The notes under the pieces were generated by a model. That model did not search any database, was not told the origin of the DNA, and saw nothing but the letters and a program-made list of their open reading frames with translations. A stretch of DNA of 15,478 nucleotides, taken from DAIDJM01 sp964250215 (GTDB lineage Bacteria; Pseudomonadota; Alphaproteobacteria; Acetobacterales; Acetobacteraceae). Position 1 is the first letter of the stretch. The number at the start of each line of letters is the position of its first letter. The position numbers and the translations under genes are program-made. The stretch spans positions 1 to 15,478 of the forward strand of contig CAXUEX010000064.1 in the NCBI GenBank assembly GCA_964250215.1, given 5' to 3'. Below, in pieces: positions 1 to 7,296 of the stretch.

Positions 1-835
1 CGGCACCCCCATTCTGTGCAACCCCGGTCCGGGCGCGGTGATCGCGCAAAACGACGTGGAACGCCTGGCCCAGGGCCTCACCCTGATCGCCGGCACCGGC
101 ACCAGCACCTGCCCCGACAACCGCGTGATCGTGGTCAACCAGGCCAAGCAGATCGTCTGGCAATACGGCCAGGCCGGCGTGTCGGGCTCCGGCCCAAACG
201 AGCTGAATGTGCCGGTGTTCGCGATCGAAACGCCGCGCCACACCTTCCTCATCACCGACCAGGCCAACAACCGGCTGATCGAAGTGAGCAAGGCCGGCAA
301 CATCGTCTATCAATACGCCCCCACCTCCGGCGCCGGCCAGCTCAACAACCCAAACAGCGCCGAGCTGCTCGCGAACGGACACATCCTGATCGCTGACGAG
401 AACAACAGCCGCGTGCTGGAAATCGATCCCCGGCACGGCAACCGCATCGTGCTCAATTACGGCACCACACTGAACATCGTCGCCTTCGCCAGCCGGCTGC
501 CCGGCGGCGATACCCTGATCACCGATTCCGGCAACAACCGCATTCTGGAAATCGCCCCCACGCTGCGGCAATTCTTCAAATACAGCACCAACCGGATGCC
601 AAACAGCAACCCCACGCCAAACCCGAGCAACGCGGTGCGCCTGGCCAACGGCAACACGCTGATCGCCGACCAGTTCAACAACCGCGTGTTCACCATCGAC
701 CCCACCAAGAAGATCGTGTTCCAGTACGGCATGATCAACATGGCCGGAAACGGCCCGAACCAGCTCAACGCGCCCTACAACGCCGTGGTGATCGGCGACT
801 ACACCGGCGTCACGCGCCCGCCGCGGACTTTCTAA
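1..835 (+). CDS. NHL-like beta-propeller repeat protein, 3' part (5' end outside window)
   Basis: The reading frame is open from base 2 and ends at TAA 833-835, so the true start lies upstream; the in-frame GTG at 38 is probably internal. The visible 277 residues contain about five repeats of roughly 45 residues. Each has a core of the form L-I-[AT]-D-x-x-N-N-R-[VI]-x-x-I followed by a strand ending near QYG, often with a G-P-N-x-L-N-x-P loop. This is the pattern of NHL or related six-bladed beta-propellers, which usually act as binding or scaffold domains and are often extracytoplasmic. The protein is rich in Asn and has few charged residues, which would suit a periplasmic or secreted protein, but the N-terminus and any signal peptide are not visible. 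No catalytic motif is recognisable, so no specific function is proposed. Four of five Pro-Asn pairs use CCA-AAC, although Pro is otherwise mostly CCG or CCC here. Confidence 0.75.
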   Translation, partial: GTPILCNPGPGAVIAQNDVERLAQGLTLIAGTGTSTCPDNRVIVVNQAKQIVWQYGQAGVSGSGPNELNVPVFAIETPRHTFLITDQANNRLIEVSKAGNIVYQYAPTSGAGQLNNPNSAELLANGHILIADENNSRVLEIDPRHGNRIVLNYGTTLNIVAFASRLPGGDTLITDSGNNRILEIAPTLRQFFKYSTNRMPNSNPTPNPSNAVRLANGNTLIADQFNNRVFTIDPTKKIVFQYGMINMAGNGPNQLNAPYNAVVIGDYTGVTRPPRTF

Positions 836-858
836 GCCGTATCGGCGTGCCCCCCGCG

Positions 859-917
859 CCCCAAACAAAATGGGGTCTGGGGCCGCCGGCCCCAGCGGGG
901 TGCAGGGGCGGAGCCCC
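859..917. repeat. Triple-hairpin intergenic palindromic element, possible terminator
   Basis: Three adjacent inverted repeats occupy most of the gap between the propeller gene and hisI. CCCCA (859-863) pairs with TGGGG (871-875). CTGGGGCC (877-884) pairs perfectly with GGCCCCAG (888-895) around a 3-nt loop. GGGGC (905-909) pairs with GCCCC (913-917) around GGA. No T-run follows, so it is not a classic rho-independent terminator. From memory, GGGGC-GGA-GCCCC modules recur between genes in GC-rich alphaproteobacteria, so this may be one copy of a dispersed family. Its position right after a stop codon suits a role in 3'-end formation or mRNA stability. Confidence 0.55.
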
Positions 918-978
918 TTGCCCGCCGGAGGCACGTTGACACCTCCCTCCACGCCGCCGGGACAGCTATAACCGCCGC

Positions 979-1305
979 ATGGAATTGCGATTCAACGGCG
1001 CGGGGCTGATTCCCGCGATCGCCCAGCAGCACGACACCGGCGAGGTGCTGATGCTGGCCTGGATGAACCGCGACGCGATCGCCGAGACGCTGGCGACCGG
1101 GCGCGTGTGCTACTGGAGCCGCAGCCGCGGCCGGCTGTGGCGCAAGGGCGAAACCTCAGGCAACGTGCAGCGCCTGGTGGCGCTTCGCGTCGATTGCGAC
1201 AGCGATACACTTCTGCTGCTGGTGGACCAGCACGGCCCGGCCTGCCACACCGGCAACCGCACGTGCTTCTTTCGTGCATTGCCGCCGGAACCCGTGAATG
1301 GCTAA
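979..1305 (+). CDS. hisI: Phosphoribosyl-AMP cyclohydrolase
   Basis: This cytoplasmic enzyme opens the adenine ring of phosphoribosyl-AMP to give the ProFAR intermediate, the third step of histidine synthesis. The 108 residues match a stand-alone HisI without the HisE domain. The Mg-binding D72-C-D-x-D76 motif is present, as are the Zn ligands C73, C89 and C96 (the last two in C-H-T-G-N-R-T-C), together with W-M-N near residue 28, W-S-R-S-R near 46 and the K-G-E-T-S-G loop near 56. The ATG at 979 gives the normal N-terminus. No good Shine-Dalgarno is visible; a TATAAC at 967-972 lies just upstream, so a leaderless transcript is possible. The last 8 bp overlap the start of lpxB, indicating translational coupling of two unrelated pathways. 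Confidence 0.95.
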   Translation: MELRFNGAGLIPAIAQQHDTGEVLMLAWMNRDAIAETLATGRVCYWSRSRGRLWRKGETSGNVQRLVALRVDCDSDTLLLLVDQHGPACHTGNRTCFFRALPPEPVNG

Positions 1306-2440
1306 AAAAACCGTGTGGCTGCTGGCCGGCGAGGCCAGCGGCGACGTGCTTGGCGCGCGCCTAATGGCGGCGTTGCGCGCGCTGCACCCGGAGATCCGCT
1401 TCATCGGCATCGGCGGCACGCGCATGGAAAGCGAAGGCCTGGCCTCGCTCTTTCCGATGCGCGATCTCGCCGTGATGGGCTTGGCCGAGGTGCTGCCGCG
1501 CGTCTTCGCGCTGCGCCGCCGGCTGAACCAGGCGGTGGCGCATATCGCCGCAACCCGGCCCGACCTCGTCGTGACCATCGACAGCCCCGGCTTCGCGCTG
1601 CGCCTGCTCGCGCGCGTGCGGGAGCAGAACATTCCGCGCGCGCATTACGTGGCGCCCCAGGTCTGGGCGTGGCGCGAACACCGTGTGCGCGAATTTCCGG
1701 GCCTGTGGGAAATGCTCCTCTGCCTGCTGCCGTTCGAGCCGGATTTCTTCGCCCGCCACGGCCTGCCGGCGCGTTTCGTCGGCCATCCCGTGCTGCAATC
1801 CGGCGCCGACCAGGGAAACGCGGCACGGTTCCGCGAACGACACGACATCGCCCCGGACGCGCCGGTGCTGATCCTGATGCCCGGCAGCCGCCGCAACGAG
1901 GCGCCGCGCCTGCTGCCCGTGTTCGGCCGCACGCTCGAACGCCTGGTCGCGCGCTTCCCAAACCTGGTGCCCGTGGTCCCCACCGCGCACACGGTCGCCG
2001 AAACCGTGCGCCGCCACGCGGAAGCCTGGCGCGTGCGGCCGCTGATCGTGACGGATCTGCACGAAAAGCACGACGCCTACGCCGCCGCCGGCGCCGCGCT
2101 GACGAAATCCGGCACCAGCACGCTTGAACTGGCGCTCGCCGGCGTGCCGATGGCGGTGACGTACCGGGTCAACCCGCTCACCGCGATCGCCGCGCGCCGG
2201 CTGATTCGCGTGCGGCACGTCGCCATGGTCAACCTGCTCGCCGGCTGCGCCCTCGTGCCCGAATTGCTGCAACAGGATTGCACGCCGCGGCGCCTCGCCG
2301 ATACAGTCACGCAATTGCTCACCGATCCCGCCGCCGCCGCCGCGCAGCGCGCCGGCTTCGCCGCCGCGCTGGCCACGCTGCGGCCCCCGGACGGAACACC
2401 GTCCGAGGCGGCTGCACGCGCGATCAGCGAACTTCTGTAG
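1298..2440 (+). CDS. lpxB: Lipid-A-disaccharide synthase
   Basis: LpxB is a GT19 glycosyltransferase that joins UDP-2,3-diacylglucosamine to lipid X to make the beta-1,6 disaccharide of lipid A, at the inner face of the cytoplasmic membrane. The 380-residue length is normal. Family motifs appear in order: G-E-A-S-G-D (11-16), M-G-x-x-E-V-L-P (60-67), I-D-S-P-G-F with the expected catalytic Asp95, Y-V-A-P-Q-V-W-A-W (117-125), L-P-F-E (144-147), F-V-G-H-P (160-164), M-P-G-S-R (194-198) and the nucleotide-binding K-S-G-T-S-T-L-E (270-277). The ATG at 1298 lies inside the end of hisI, so translation is probably coupled. The last 17 bp overlap the end of the convergent dehydrogenase gene. The usual partners lpxA, lpxD and fabZ are not in the window. 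Confidence 0.96.
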   Translation: MAKKTVWLLAGEASGDVLGARLMAALRALHPEIRFIGIGGTRMESEGLASLFPMRDLAVMGLAEVLPRVFALRRRLNQAVAHIAATRPDLVVTIDSPGFALRLLARVREQNIPRAHYVAPQVWAWREHRVREFPGLWEMLLCLLPFEPDFFARHGLPARFVGHPVLQSGADQGNAARFRERHDIAPDAPVLILMPGSRRNEAPRLLPVFGRTLERLVARFPNLVPVVPTAHTVAETVRRHAEAWRVRPLIVTDLHEKHDAYAAAGAALTKSGTSTLELALAGVPMAVTYRVNPLTAIAARRLIRVRHVAMVNLLAGCALVPELLQQDCTPRRLADTVTQLLTDPAAAAAQRAGFAAALATLRPPDGTPSEAAARAISELL

Positions 2441-3434
2441 CGGCCCGCAAATCCGCCGGCCCGCGGATCAGCCCGGACGCCTCCGCCCGCCGCCGCGAAA
2501 ACGCCATGCCGTCGGCCACCGCGATCGCCGCCGCCAGCGCCCGCCGCCCCGCCGCCGCATCCACCAGCACCTTCGCGCCATCGAGGCAGGCGGCGACGAA
2601 CGCCGCGTGTTCCGCTTCCAGAACATCGTGGTCCTCCCACCCCACCTCGTCCAGCCGGAAACCATCCGTCCCCGGCAGCTCGATGCCCTGCTCGCGCCCG
2701 ATCACCGTCAGCCGCCGCGCCACGAAATCCGCGGAAAGATAGCCCGCCTCGGAAAACACCCGCATCCGCCGCTCGGTCTTCAGCGACACCCGGCTCGCGG
2801 TGATGGTGGCGACGCACCCGTTCGCGAACCGCACCCGCGCGTTCGCGATATCCTCGAATTCGCTGGAAACCGCGGCGCCGAGCGAATCGACGCTCTCGAT
2901 CTCGCTATCGACCAGCGAAAGCACGAGATCGAGATCATGGATCATCAAATCCATGATCACCGAAACATCCGTGCCGCGCGGCTTGAACGGCGCGATTCGC
3001 GTCGCCTCGATATAGAGCGGCCGCGCCATGCGGGCGGAAATCGCGCGGTGTTCGGCCGAGTAGCGCAGCAGATGGCCCACCTGCAGCACGCGGTTGCGCT
3101 GCCGCGCGAGATCCGCCAGCGCATCGGCTTCGGCCAGTGTCGAGGCCAGCGGCTTTTCCACGAGCACATGCCGGCCGGCCAGCAGCGCTTGCGTGGCAAG
3201 CGCCGCGTGCGTCTCCGCCGGAGTGGCGATCACGATCGCATCGGCGGCCTGCAGAAGTTGCGGCCAGGTCGCAACGCTTGCTCCGGCTTCCGTGGCGACC
3301 TTCGCCGCGCGTTCGGCGGCGATGTCGCAGATGCCGGTGAGCGTTGCGCGTGCGGCCTTGGCGATCTTCAGCGCGTGGTAGCGCCCGAAATGGCCAGCGC
3401 CGACAACACCGATCGACAGAATATCCGGGTTCAC
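2424..3434 (-). CDS. Gfo/Idh/MocA-family NAD(P)-dependent dehydrogenase, possible GnnA-type
   Basis: The 336-residue protein has an N-terminal Rossmann fold with G-A-G-H-F-G (12-17), the family E-K-P motif (93-95) and M-D-L-M-I-H-D-L-D (161-169) with the probable catalytic His166. Such enzymes oxidise or reduce ring positions of sugars or nucleotide sugars in the cytosol. The open frame runs on to 3653, but the start is taken as GTG 3434: its GTGA overlaps the stop of the ABC ATPase gene, and the Rossmann strand begins eight residues later. It is the last gene of the export operon, so it may modify the exported glycan. Its other neighbour is lpxB, overlapping tail to tail. As I recall, GnnA (UDP-GlcNAc 3-dehydrogenase, which leads to diamino-sugar lipid A) belongs to this superfamily and is often near lpx genes, so GnnA is a reasonable alternative. 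The substrate cannot be fixed from sequence alone. Confidence 0.85.
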   Translation of the reverse strand: MNPDILSIGVVGAGHFGRYHALKIAKAARATLTGICDIAAERAAKVATEAGASVATWPQLLQAADAIVIATPAETHAALATQALLAGRHVLVEKPLASTLAEADALADLARQRNRVLQVGHLLRYSAEHRAISARMARPLYIEATRIAPFKPRGTDVSVIMDLMIHDLDLVLSLVDSEIESVDSLGAAVSSEFEDIANARVRFANGCVATITASRVSLKTERRMRVFSEAGYLSADFVARRLTVIGREQGIELPGTDGFRLDEVGWEDHDVLEAEHAAFVAACLDGAKVLVDAAAGRRALAAAIAVADGMAFSRRRAEASGLIRGPADLRAATEVR

Positions 3435-4186
3435 CCCGCAGCCTGCTGCGAAGCCGAATAGGCGGCCATCACCTCCGCGGTCGGCCCATCCACGCGCACG
3501 CGCCCGTGGTCCAGCCAGATCACGCGGGTGCACCATTGTTCCACAGCCGAAGCGACATGCGAGGACAGCACCAGGATGTCGGCGCCGCGCACCATGTTTT
3601 CTAGCCGCATGCGGGCTTTGGAAAGGAATTGCGCATCGCCGGCCATGAACCATTCGTCCATCAGCAGTACCTGCGGCCGGATGGCGGTGGCCAGCGCGAA
3701 ACCCAGCCGGATCACCATGCCGGAACTGTAGAAGCGCACCGGGAGATCCAGGAACTCGCCCAGTTCGGCGAAATCCTGCACATCCTCTTCCAGCCGGCGG
3801 ATTTGCGGTTGCGTCATCCCGTTGTACAGGCCGCGCAGCAGAATGTTCTCGCGGCCCGAAAGCTCGCCGTTCATGCCGAGCTGCGTGTCCAGCAGCGCAT
3901 TCAGGCTGCCCTCGACAGTCACGCGGCCGCCCACCGGTTCGTAGATGCCGGCCAGCGTGCGCAGCAGCGTGGTTTTGCCCGCGCCGTTCGTGCCCACCAG
4001 CCCCAGCCGGTCGCCATCTGTTAGCATGAAATTGATCTCGCGCAGCGCCTGCACCACCACGCGATGCTGCCGGTCTTCGCCGAGCCGGCCGGAGGCGGCG
4101 GCGAACACGGTTTTCTTCAGGCTGCGGGAGCTGGCGTGATAAAGTGGAAAATCCACCGAAACGCCGCAGGCTTCGACACTGGCCAA
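3431..4186 (-). CDS. Polysaccharide ABC exporter ATP-binding protein (Wzt/KpsT-like)
   Basis: This is the nucleotide-binding subunit of an ABC-2 exporter that moves an undecaprenyl- or lipid-linked glycan across the inner membrane. The 251 residues hold one ATPase domain: Walker A G-T-N-G-A-G-K-T-T (65-73), Q-loop Gln102, signature Y-S-S-G-M (153-157), Walker B with D177-E178 followed by W-F-M-A-G-D, and switch His210. The D-E-W-F-M-A-G-D form is typical of teichoic-acid, capsule and O-antigen ATPases. The C-terminal carbohydrate-binding domain of long Wzt proteins is missing, so this is the short KpsT-like type. The start is taken as TTG 4186, 4 nt after the permease stop, because it restores the usual N-terminus leading into V-S-V-D-F-P. 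GTG 4156 is an alternative. It overlaps the downstream dehydrogenase by 4 nt (GTGA). Confidence 0.9.
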   Translation of the reverse strand: MASVEACGVSVDFPLYHASSRSLKKTVFAAASGRLGEDRQHRVVVQALREINFMLTDGDRLGLVGTNGAGKTTLLRTLAGIYEPVGGRVTVEGSLNALLDTQLGMNGELSGRENILLRGLYNGMTQPQIRRLEEDVQDFAELGEFLDLPVRFYSSGMVIRLGFALATAIRPQVLLMDEWFMAGDAQFLSKARMRLENMVRGADILVLSSHVASAVEQWCTRVIWLDHGRVRVDGPTAEVMAAYSASQQAAG

Positions 4187-4190
4187 GCGA

Positions 4191-5075
4191 CTACACCCAG
4201 AAAGCCAGCCGGCCGCGCACGCGCGCGAACAGGAACCACGTGCCGATGCACAGCGCCGCGCTGTAGAGGATGGCGGCGATCCACGGGCCGACACCCGGCG
4301 CGTGGCCCAGCAGCGGCTGGCGCACCACTTCCAGCAGGCTGTCGAACGGGTTGAACTTCAGCCAGGCATCGTGGCCGCGCAATTGTTCCGGTGTCCACAT
4401 GATCGGGGTGACGAAGAAAGCGATCTGCATGACGCTGCCGACGATCGGCGGCACGTCGCGGAAACGGGCGCATAGGGCACCGAGCGCGAAGCAGATGGCG
4501 AAGCCATCGAGCAGCCACAGTGCGAAGCCGGGCAGCGAGCCCAGCGCCATCGCGCCGGGCGCGATGCCGAAGATCAGGAATACGCCGACGATGACCGGCA
4601 CATTGTGCGCCAGCGAAATCACCGTGCGCACCACAACGCGCATGGCGTGGACAAAAAACGGCATCCGCAACGAACGGATCATGCCCTCGGACTGCAGAAA
4701 CGTGTTGCAGGCATCGCCCACCAGGCCGCCCAGCGCCGTCCACAGCACCAGCGAGAGCGCCAGGAACGGCAGGTAGCCGCGCAGATCCATGTGGAACAGC
4801 GCGCTATAAAGCCCGCCCATGGCGGCGATCCACACGGCGGTGGATATGGTGAGCCAGAACGGCCCCAGCAGCGAACCGCGATATTTGAGCTTGATATCCA
4901 GCCAACCCAGGGCGAAGCCGAGCCGCCACAGCTTGGCGCCGCCCCGTAGATCCGCCCAGGCCAGATGCTGGCGGCTGCTGCCGGTCGCATCCGCGCTGAT
5001 GCTGAGCCGCTCTGACCGGAGCGCCGGCAGCACGGCACTGACTGACTGGTCCATGCCGGCTGGGCGGTATCCCAT
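4191..5075 (-). CDS. Polysaccharide ABC exporter permease (Wzm/KpsM-like, ABC-2 type)
   Basis: The membrane subunit of the exporter pairs with the ATPase encoded 4 nt downstream. Its 294 residues include a hydrophilic N-terminus, the family hallmark K-Y-R-G-S-L-L-G-P-F-W before the first membrane helix, about six hydrophobic segments, and the conserved N-P-F-x-x-L-L-E-V-V-R-x-P-L-L-G segment before the last ones. The start is placed at ATG 5075 because AGGTG (5084-5088) sits 8 nt upstream. The frame continues to GTG 5159, which has AAGGA close upstream and would add 28 residues; ATG 5054 is a shorter option. It is first in an operon with the ATPase and dehydrogenase. The 196 bp between this start and the divergent lipoprotein gene should hold promoters for both; TTGACG (5181) and TTGACT (5199) occur there without convincing -10 boxes. 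Confidence 0.88.
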   Translation of the reverse strand: MGYRPAGMDQSVSAVLPALRSERLSISADATGSSRQHLAWADLRGGAKLWRLGFALGWLDIKLKYRGSLLGPFWLTISTAVWIAAMGGLYSALFHMDLRGYLPFLALSLVLWTALGGLVGDACNTFLQSEGMIRSLRMPFFVHAMRVVVRTVISLAHNVPVIVGVFLIFGIAPGAMALGSLPGFALWLLDGFAICFALGALCARFRDVPPIVGSVMQIAFFVTPIMWTPEQLRGHDAWLKFNPFDSLLEVVRQPLLGHAPGVGPWIAAILYSAALCIGTWFLFARVRGRLAFWV

Positions 5076-5083
5076 TTGGCGCG

Positions 5084-5088
5084 CACCT
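5084..5088 (-). promoter_or_regulatory. Shine-Dalgarno that decides the permease start
   Basis: AGGTG on the minus strand, 8 nt before ATG 5075. It supports this start over GTG 5159, which would include 28 more hydrophilic residues. The alternative has its own AAGGA close to the GTG, so the choice is moderate rather than certain. Confidence 0.5.
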
Positions 5089-5271
5089 GGCAAATCACAG
5101 ACATCGACGTGCGGCTTGTTTGCCACTGTCGCTAAATCCGGGCTTGCCACGACACGCACGCTTCCTTAAGCACTTATGGGTTGACGTTGAGATGCGGCTT
5201 GACTTTTGTCGCGCAGGTGTGATGCGCCGCGCGGCACATCTGAGCGCGCGCCAAGCGGAGGCGGAAACGGG

Positions 5272-6432
5272 ATGCGAGAGCCGAACCGGATGCCCGCCTC
5301 CCTACCGTGGCGCCTCGTTCCCTCCATAGGCTTGCTGGCGCTTCTCGCCGCCTGCGCCGGCCAGGCGCCGCAGCCGCAACTCACGGCCGCGCAGGAAGCC
5401 GCGCAATACAAGGCGATCGCCAAGCCGAGCTACGCCCCGCCCGGTCCACCCGGCGATCCATGGGGTCCGTACGTTACCGAAGCGGCGGCAAGGTTCGACG
5501 TGCCCGACACCTGGATTCGCGAAGTGATGCGTGTGGAATCCGGCGGTTACGAATTCCGCGGCGACGGCGCGCTCACCACGTCGCCCGTCGGCGCCATGGG
5601 GCTGATGCAGCTCATGCCCGAAACCTACGACGAGGTGCGGTCTCGCTACGGTTTCGGTCCGGACGCCTTCGACCCGCACAACAACATTCTCGCTGGCGCC
5701 GCCTATATGCGCGAGATGTACGAGCTGTACGGCTCGCCCGGCTTTCTCGCGGCCTACAATGCGGGCCCGGCACGGCTCGACGATTATCTGAGCCACCAGC
5801 GGCCGCTGCCGGACGAAACGCGGCGCTATGTGCATATGATCGGCAGTCGCATCGCCGGCACCTATCCGCAAAACCGGTCCGCCGCGGAACAGCTTGCCGT
5901 GAACCAGATCCCCGTCGATATCCCTCCCGGGCCGCGCTATCATCCGCACGTGAACTATGCGCTGGCGGCACGAGAGCGCCGACGGCACGAGGCGGCCGTG
6001 CGCTACGCCGCAATTGAGCGCCGCACCGGCGACCGGGCGCACCCCTACCGCCGTGGTGCGGCGCCTGTGGAGGTGGCCGAGGCACCCGAACCCGCGGTTT
6101 CGCGCGCGTCGTTCATTTCGCATTATTCATCGCATGGGAGGCTGCATCTGATCTCCAGCGCCTATGCCAGCGAAAGCGTGGGCAGAATCGGTGGCAACTG
6201 GGGCATCCAGGTGGGCGCCTATAGCCGCGCGGGCCAGGCGCACGCGGCTGCGGGTGCTGCCGCCGGCTCGGTGGGACATGCCACGCTGGCGGTGAGCCGC
6301 GTGCATGCCGGCCACGCCACGCTCTATCGCGCCCGGCTCTCCGGCCTGTCACACGAACGCGCCGTGCAGGCGTGCCAGCACCTGTCACACGGCCATGGCG
6401 GTTGCCTGATCGTCTCGCCCGCCGCGAGCTGA
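5272..6432 (+). CDS. SLT-SPOR lytic transglycosylase lipoprotein
   Basis: The protein is predicted to cleave peptidoglycan glycan strands from the periplasmic side, anchored as a lipoprotein. It has 386 residues from ATG 5272 (GGAGG 10 nt upstream). A lipoprotein signal ends in the lipobox L25-A-A-C28. An SLT (LysM-type goose-lysozyme fold) domain follows at about 65-180, with catalytic Glu89 in V-E-S-G-G, G-L-M-Q-L-M-P (110-116) and A-Y-N-A-G-P (161-166). After a His- and Arg-rich linker, a SPOR domain at about 308-382 starts with W-G-I-Q-V-G-A-Y and ends in a Cys-containing C-L-I-V-S-P strand. SPOR domains bind glycan strands stripped of stem peptides, which concentrates such proteins at division sites. 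The open frame continues upstream to 5206, but that start lacks the signal-peptide logic. The thioesterase gene follows at once. Confidence 0.9.
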   Translation: MREPNRMPASLPWRLVPSIGLLALLAACAGQAPQPQLTAAQEAAQYKAIAKPSYAPPGPPGDPWGPYVTEAAARFDVPDTWIREVMRVESGGYEFRGDGALTTSPVGAMGLMQLMPETYDEVRSRYGFGPDAFDPHNNILAGAAYMREMYELYGSPGFLAAYNAGPARLDDYLSHQRPLPDETRRYVHMIGSRIAGTYPQNRSAAEQLAVNQIPVDIPPGPRYHPHVNYALAARERRRHEAAVRYAAIERRTGDRAHPYRRGAAPVEVAEAPEPAVSRASFISHYSSHGRLHLISSAYASESVGRIGGNWGIQVGAYSRAGQAHAAAGAAAGSVGHATLAVSRVHAGHATLYRARLSGLSHERAVQACQHLSHGHGGCLIVSPAAS

Positions 6433-6459
6433 GTGAGCCAAGCTGACGGGTCCGGTGGG

Positions 6460-7239
6460 ATGACGCCGTTTTCGGCCTTGCTCGCGGAGCTGCGGCCGAT
6501 TCCGGATGGGTTCTCCACGGAAATCCCCGGAGACTGGAGGCAGGGCCGCACCACATATGGTGGGCTTTCGGCCGCGCTTTGCCTGGAAGCGGCGCAGCGC
6601 GGGCAGCTGGAGCTGCCGCCTCTGCGATCAGCGCAATTCGCCTTCATCGGTCCGGCGGCCGGCGGCGTGAAGTTGCGGCTGGGGGTGCTGCGACGGGGGA
6701 AATCCGCGGTTTTCGTCGCCGCGGACCTGCTCGGCGAGGCCGGGATCGCGACCCATGCCACGCTCTGCTTTGGCGCCCGCCGGGATTCGGCGCTGCACTG
6801 GGTGCACCTGCCGAAGCCGCCGGTGCCGGCGCCCGACGCGGCGCAGCCGCGGGAGGAGGGCGCGCCGCCAGGGCTGCCATTCCTGCAGCATTTCGAGGTG
6901 CGGCTTGCGGCCGGCGCGCCTCCCGGGGCGGGTGCGTCGGCGCCGGAAATTCTGCTCTGGATACGGCACCGCGACGCCAGCGCGAGCGGCATGGCCGCGC
7001 TGATCGCATTGGCCGACGCGCCACCACCCGCAGCTCTCACCGCCATGCAGCGCCTGTCGCCGATCAGCACCATGACATGGATGCTCGATGTGCTCGCCGA
7101 GCCGCGCGGCGGGTGGCATCTGGTGCGCAGCGCCGCCGAAACCGTGGCCGAGGGCTACTCGGCGCAGACGTTGACCGTGTGGGCCGAGGACGGCACGCCG
7201 CTGATTGCCAGCCGGCAGATGGTCGCCGTGTTCGGTTAG
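6460..7239 (+). CDS. Acyl-CoA thioesterase-like protein, double hotdog (TesB-type)
   Basis: The sequence resembles TesB-type double-hotdog thioesterases, which hydrolyse acyl-CoA thioesters in the cytosol. Seen: an N-terminal hotdog with Q-G-R-T-T-Y-G-G-L-S-A-A (the helix region of the 4HBT_3 family), then F-I-G-P-A-A, a Pro/Ala-rich linker, and a C-terminal hotdog including S-P-I-S-T-M-T-W-M-L-D and a final A-S-R-Q-M-V-A-V-F. The substrate is unknown. The start is uncertain: ATG 6460 matches the usual N-terminus, F-S-x-L-L, giving 259 residues. GTG 6433 directly follows the stop codon of the lipoprotein gene and would give 268 with translational coupling. Neither has a strong Shine-Dalgarno. 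It probably shares a transcript with the lytic transglycosylase, though no functional link is evident. Confidence 0.82.
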   Translation: MTPFSALLAELRPIPDGFSTEIPGDWRQGRTTYGGLSAALCLEAAQRGQLELPPLRSAQFAFIGPAAGGVKLRLGVLRRGKSAVFVAADLLGEAGIATHATLCFGARRDSALHWVHLPKPPVPAPDAAQPREEGAPPGLPFLQHFEVRLAAGAPPGAGASAPEILLWIRHRDASASGMAALIALADAPPPAALTAMQRLSPISTMTWMLDVLAEPRGGWHLVRSAAETVAEGYSAQTLTVWAEDGTPLIASRQMVAVFG

Positions 7240-7261
7240 ACCATTGTTGACGGGCAACTTT

Positions 7262-7290
7262 ATCGGCGCGCTGACGCGGTGTGTGCCGAT
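7262..7290 (+). terminator. Weak hairpin between convergent thioesterase and recA genes
   Basis: ATCGGCGCGC (7262-7271) can pair with GTGTGCCGAT (7281-7290) across a 9-nt loop, using two G-U pairs. The wobble pairs form only in plus-strand RNA, so the hairpin favours the thioesterase transcript. No T-run follows, so factor-independent termination is doubtful. The 57-bp gap between the convergent genes holds nothing else recognisable. Confidence 0.35.
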
Positions 7291-7296
7291 ATTGCT

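Noticed and set aside
38..835. GTG 38 as the true start of the propeller gene
   Set aside because: The frame is open to the window edge and the residues before GTG 38 continue the same sequence style, so the gene is cut rather than starting there.
936..972. TTGACA and TATAAC as a sigma-70 promoter for hisI
   Set aside because: The spacer is 25 nt, far from the usual 16-18, so the two boxes cannot form one standard promoter.
1361..2314. 317-codon open frame antisense to lpxB
   Set aside because: LpxB carries every family motif. The antisense product is His/Gln/Arg-rich, typical of a shadow frame.
2607..3461. 284-codon plus-strand open frame over the dehydrogenase gene
   Set aside because: The minus-strand frame has the Rossmann, E-K-P and H-D-x-D motifs; the plus frame has none.
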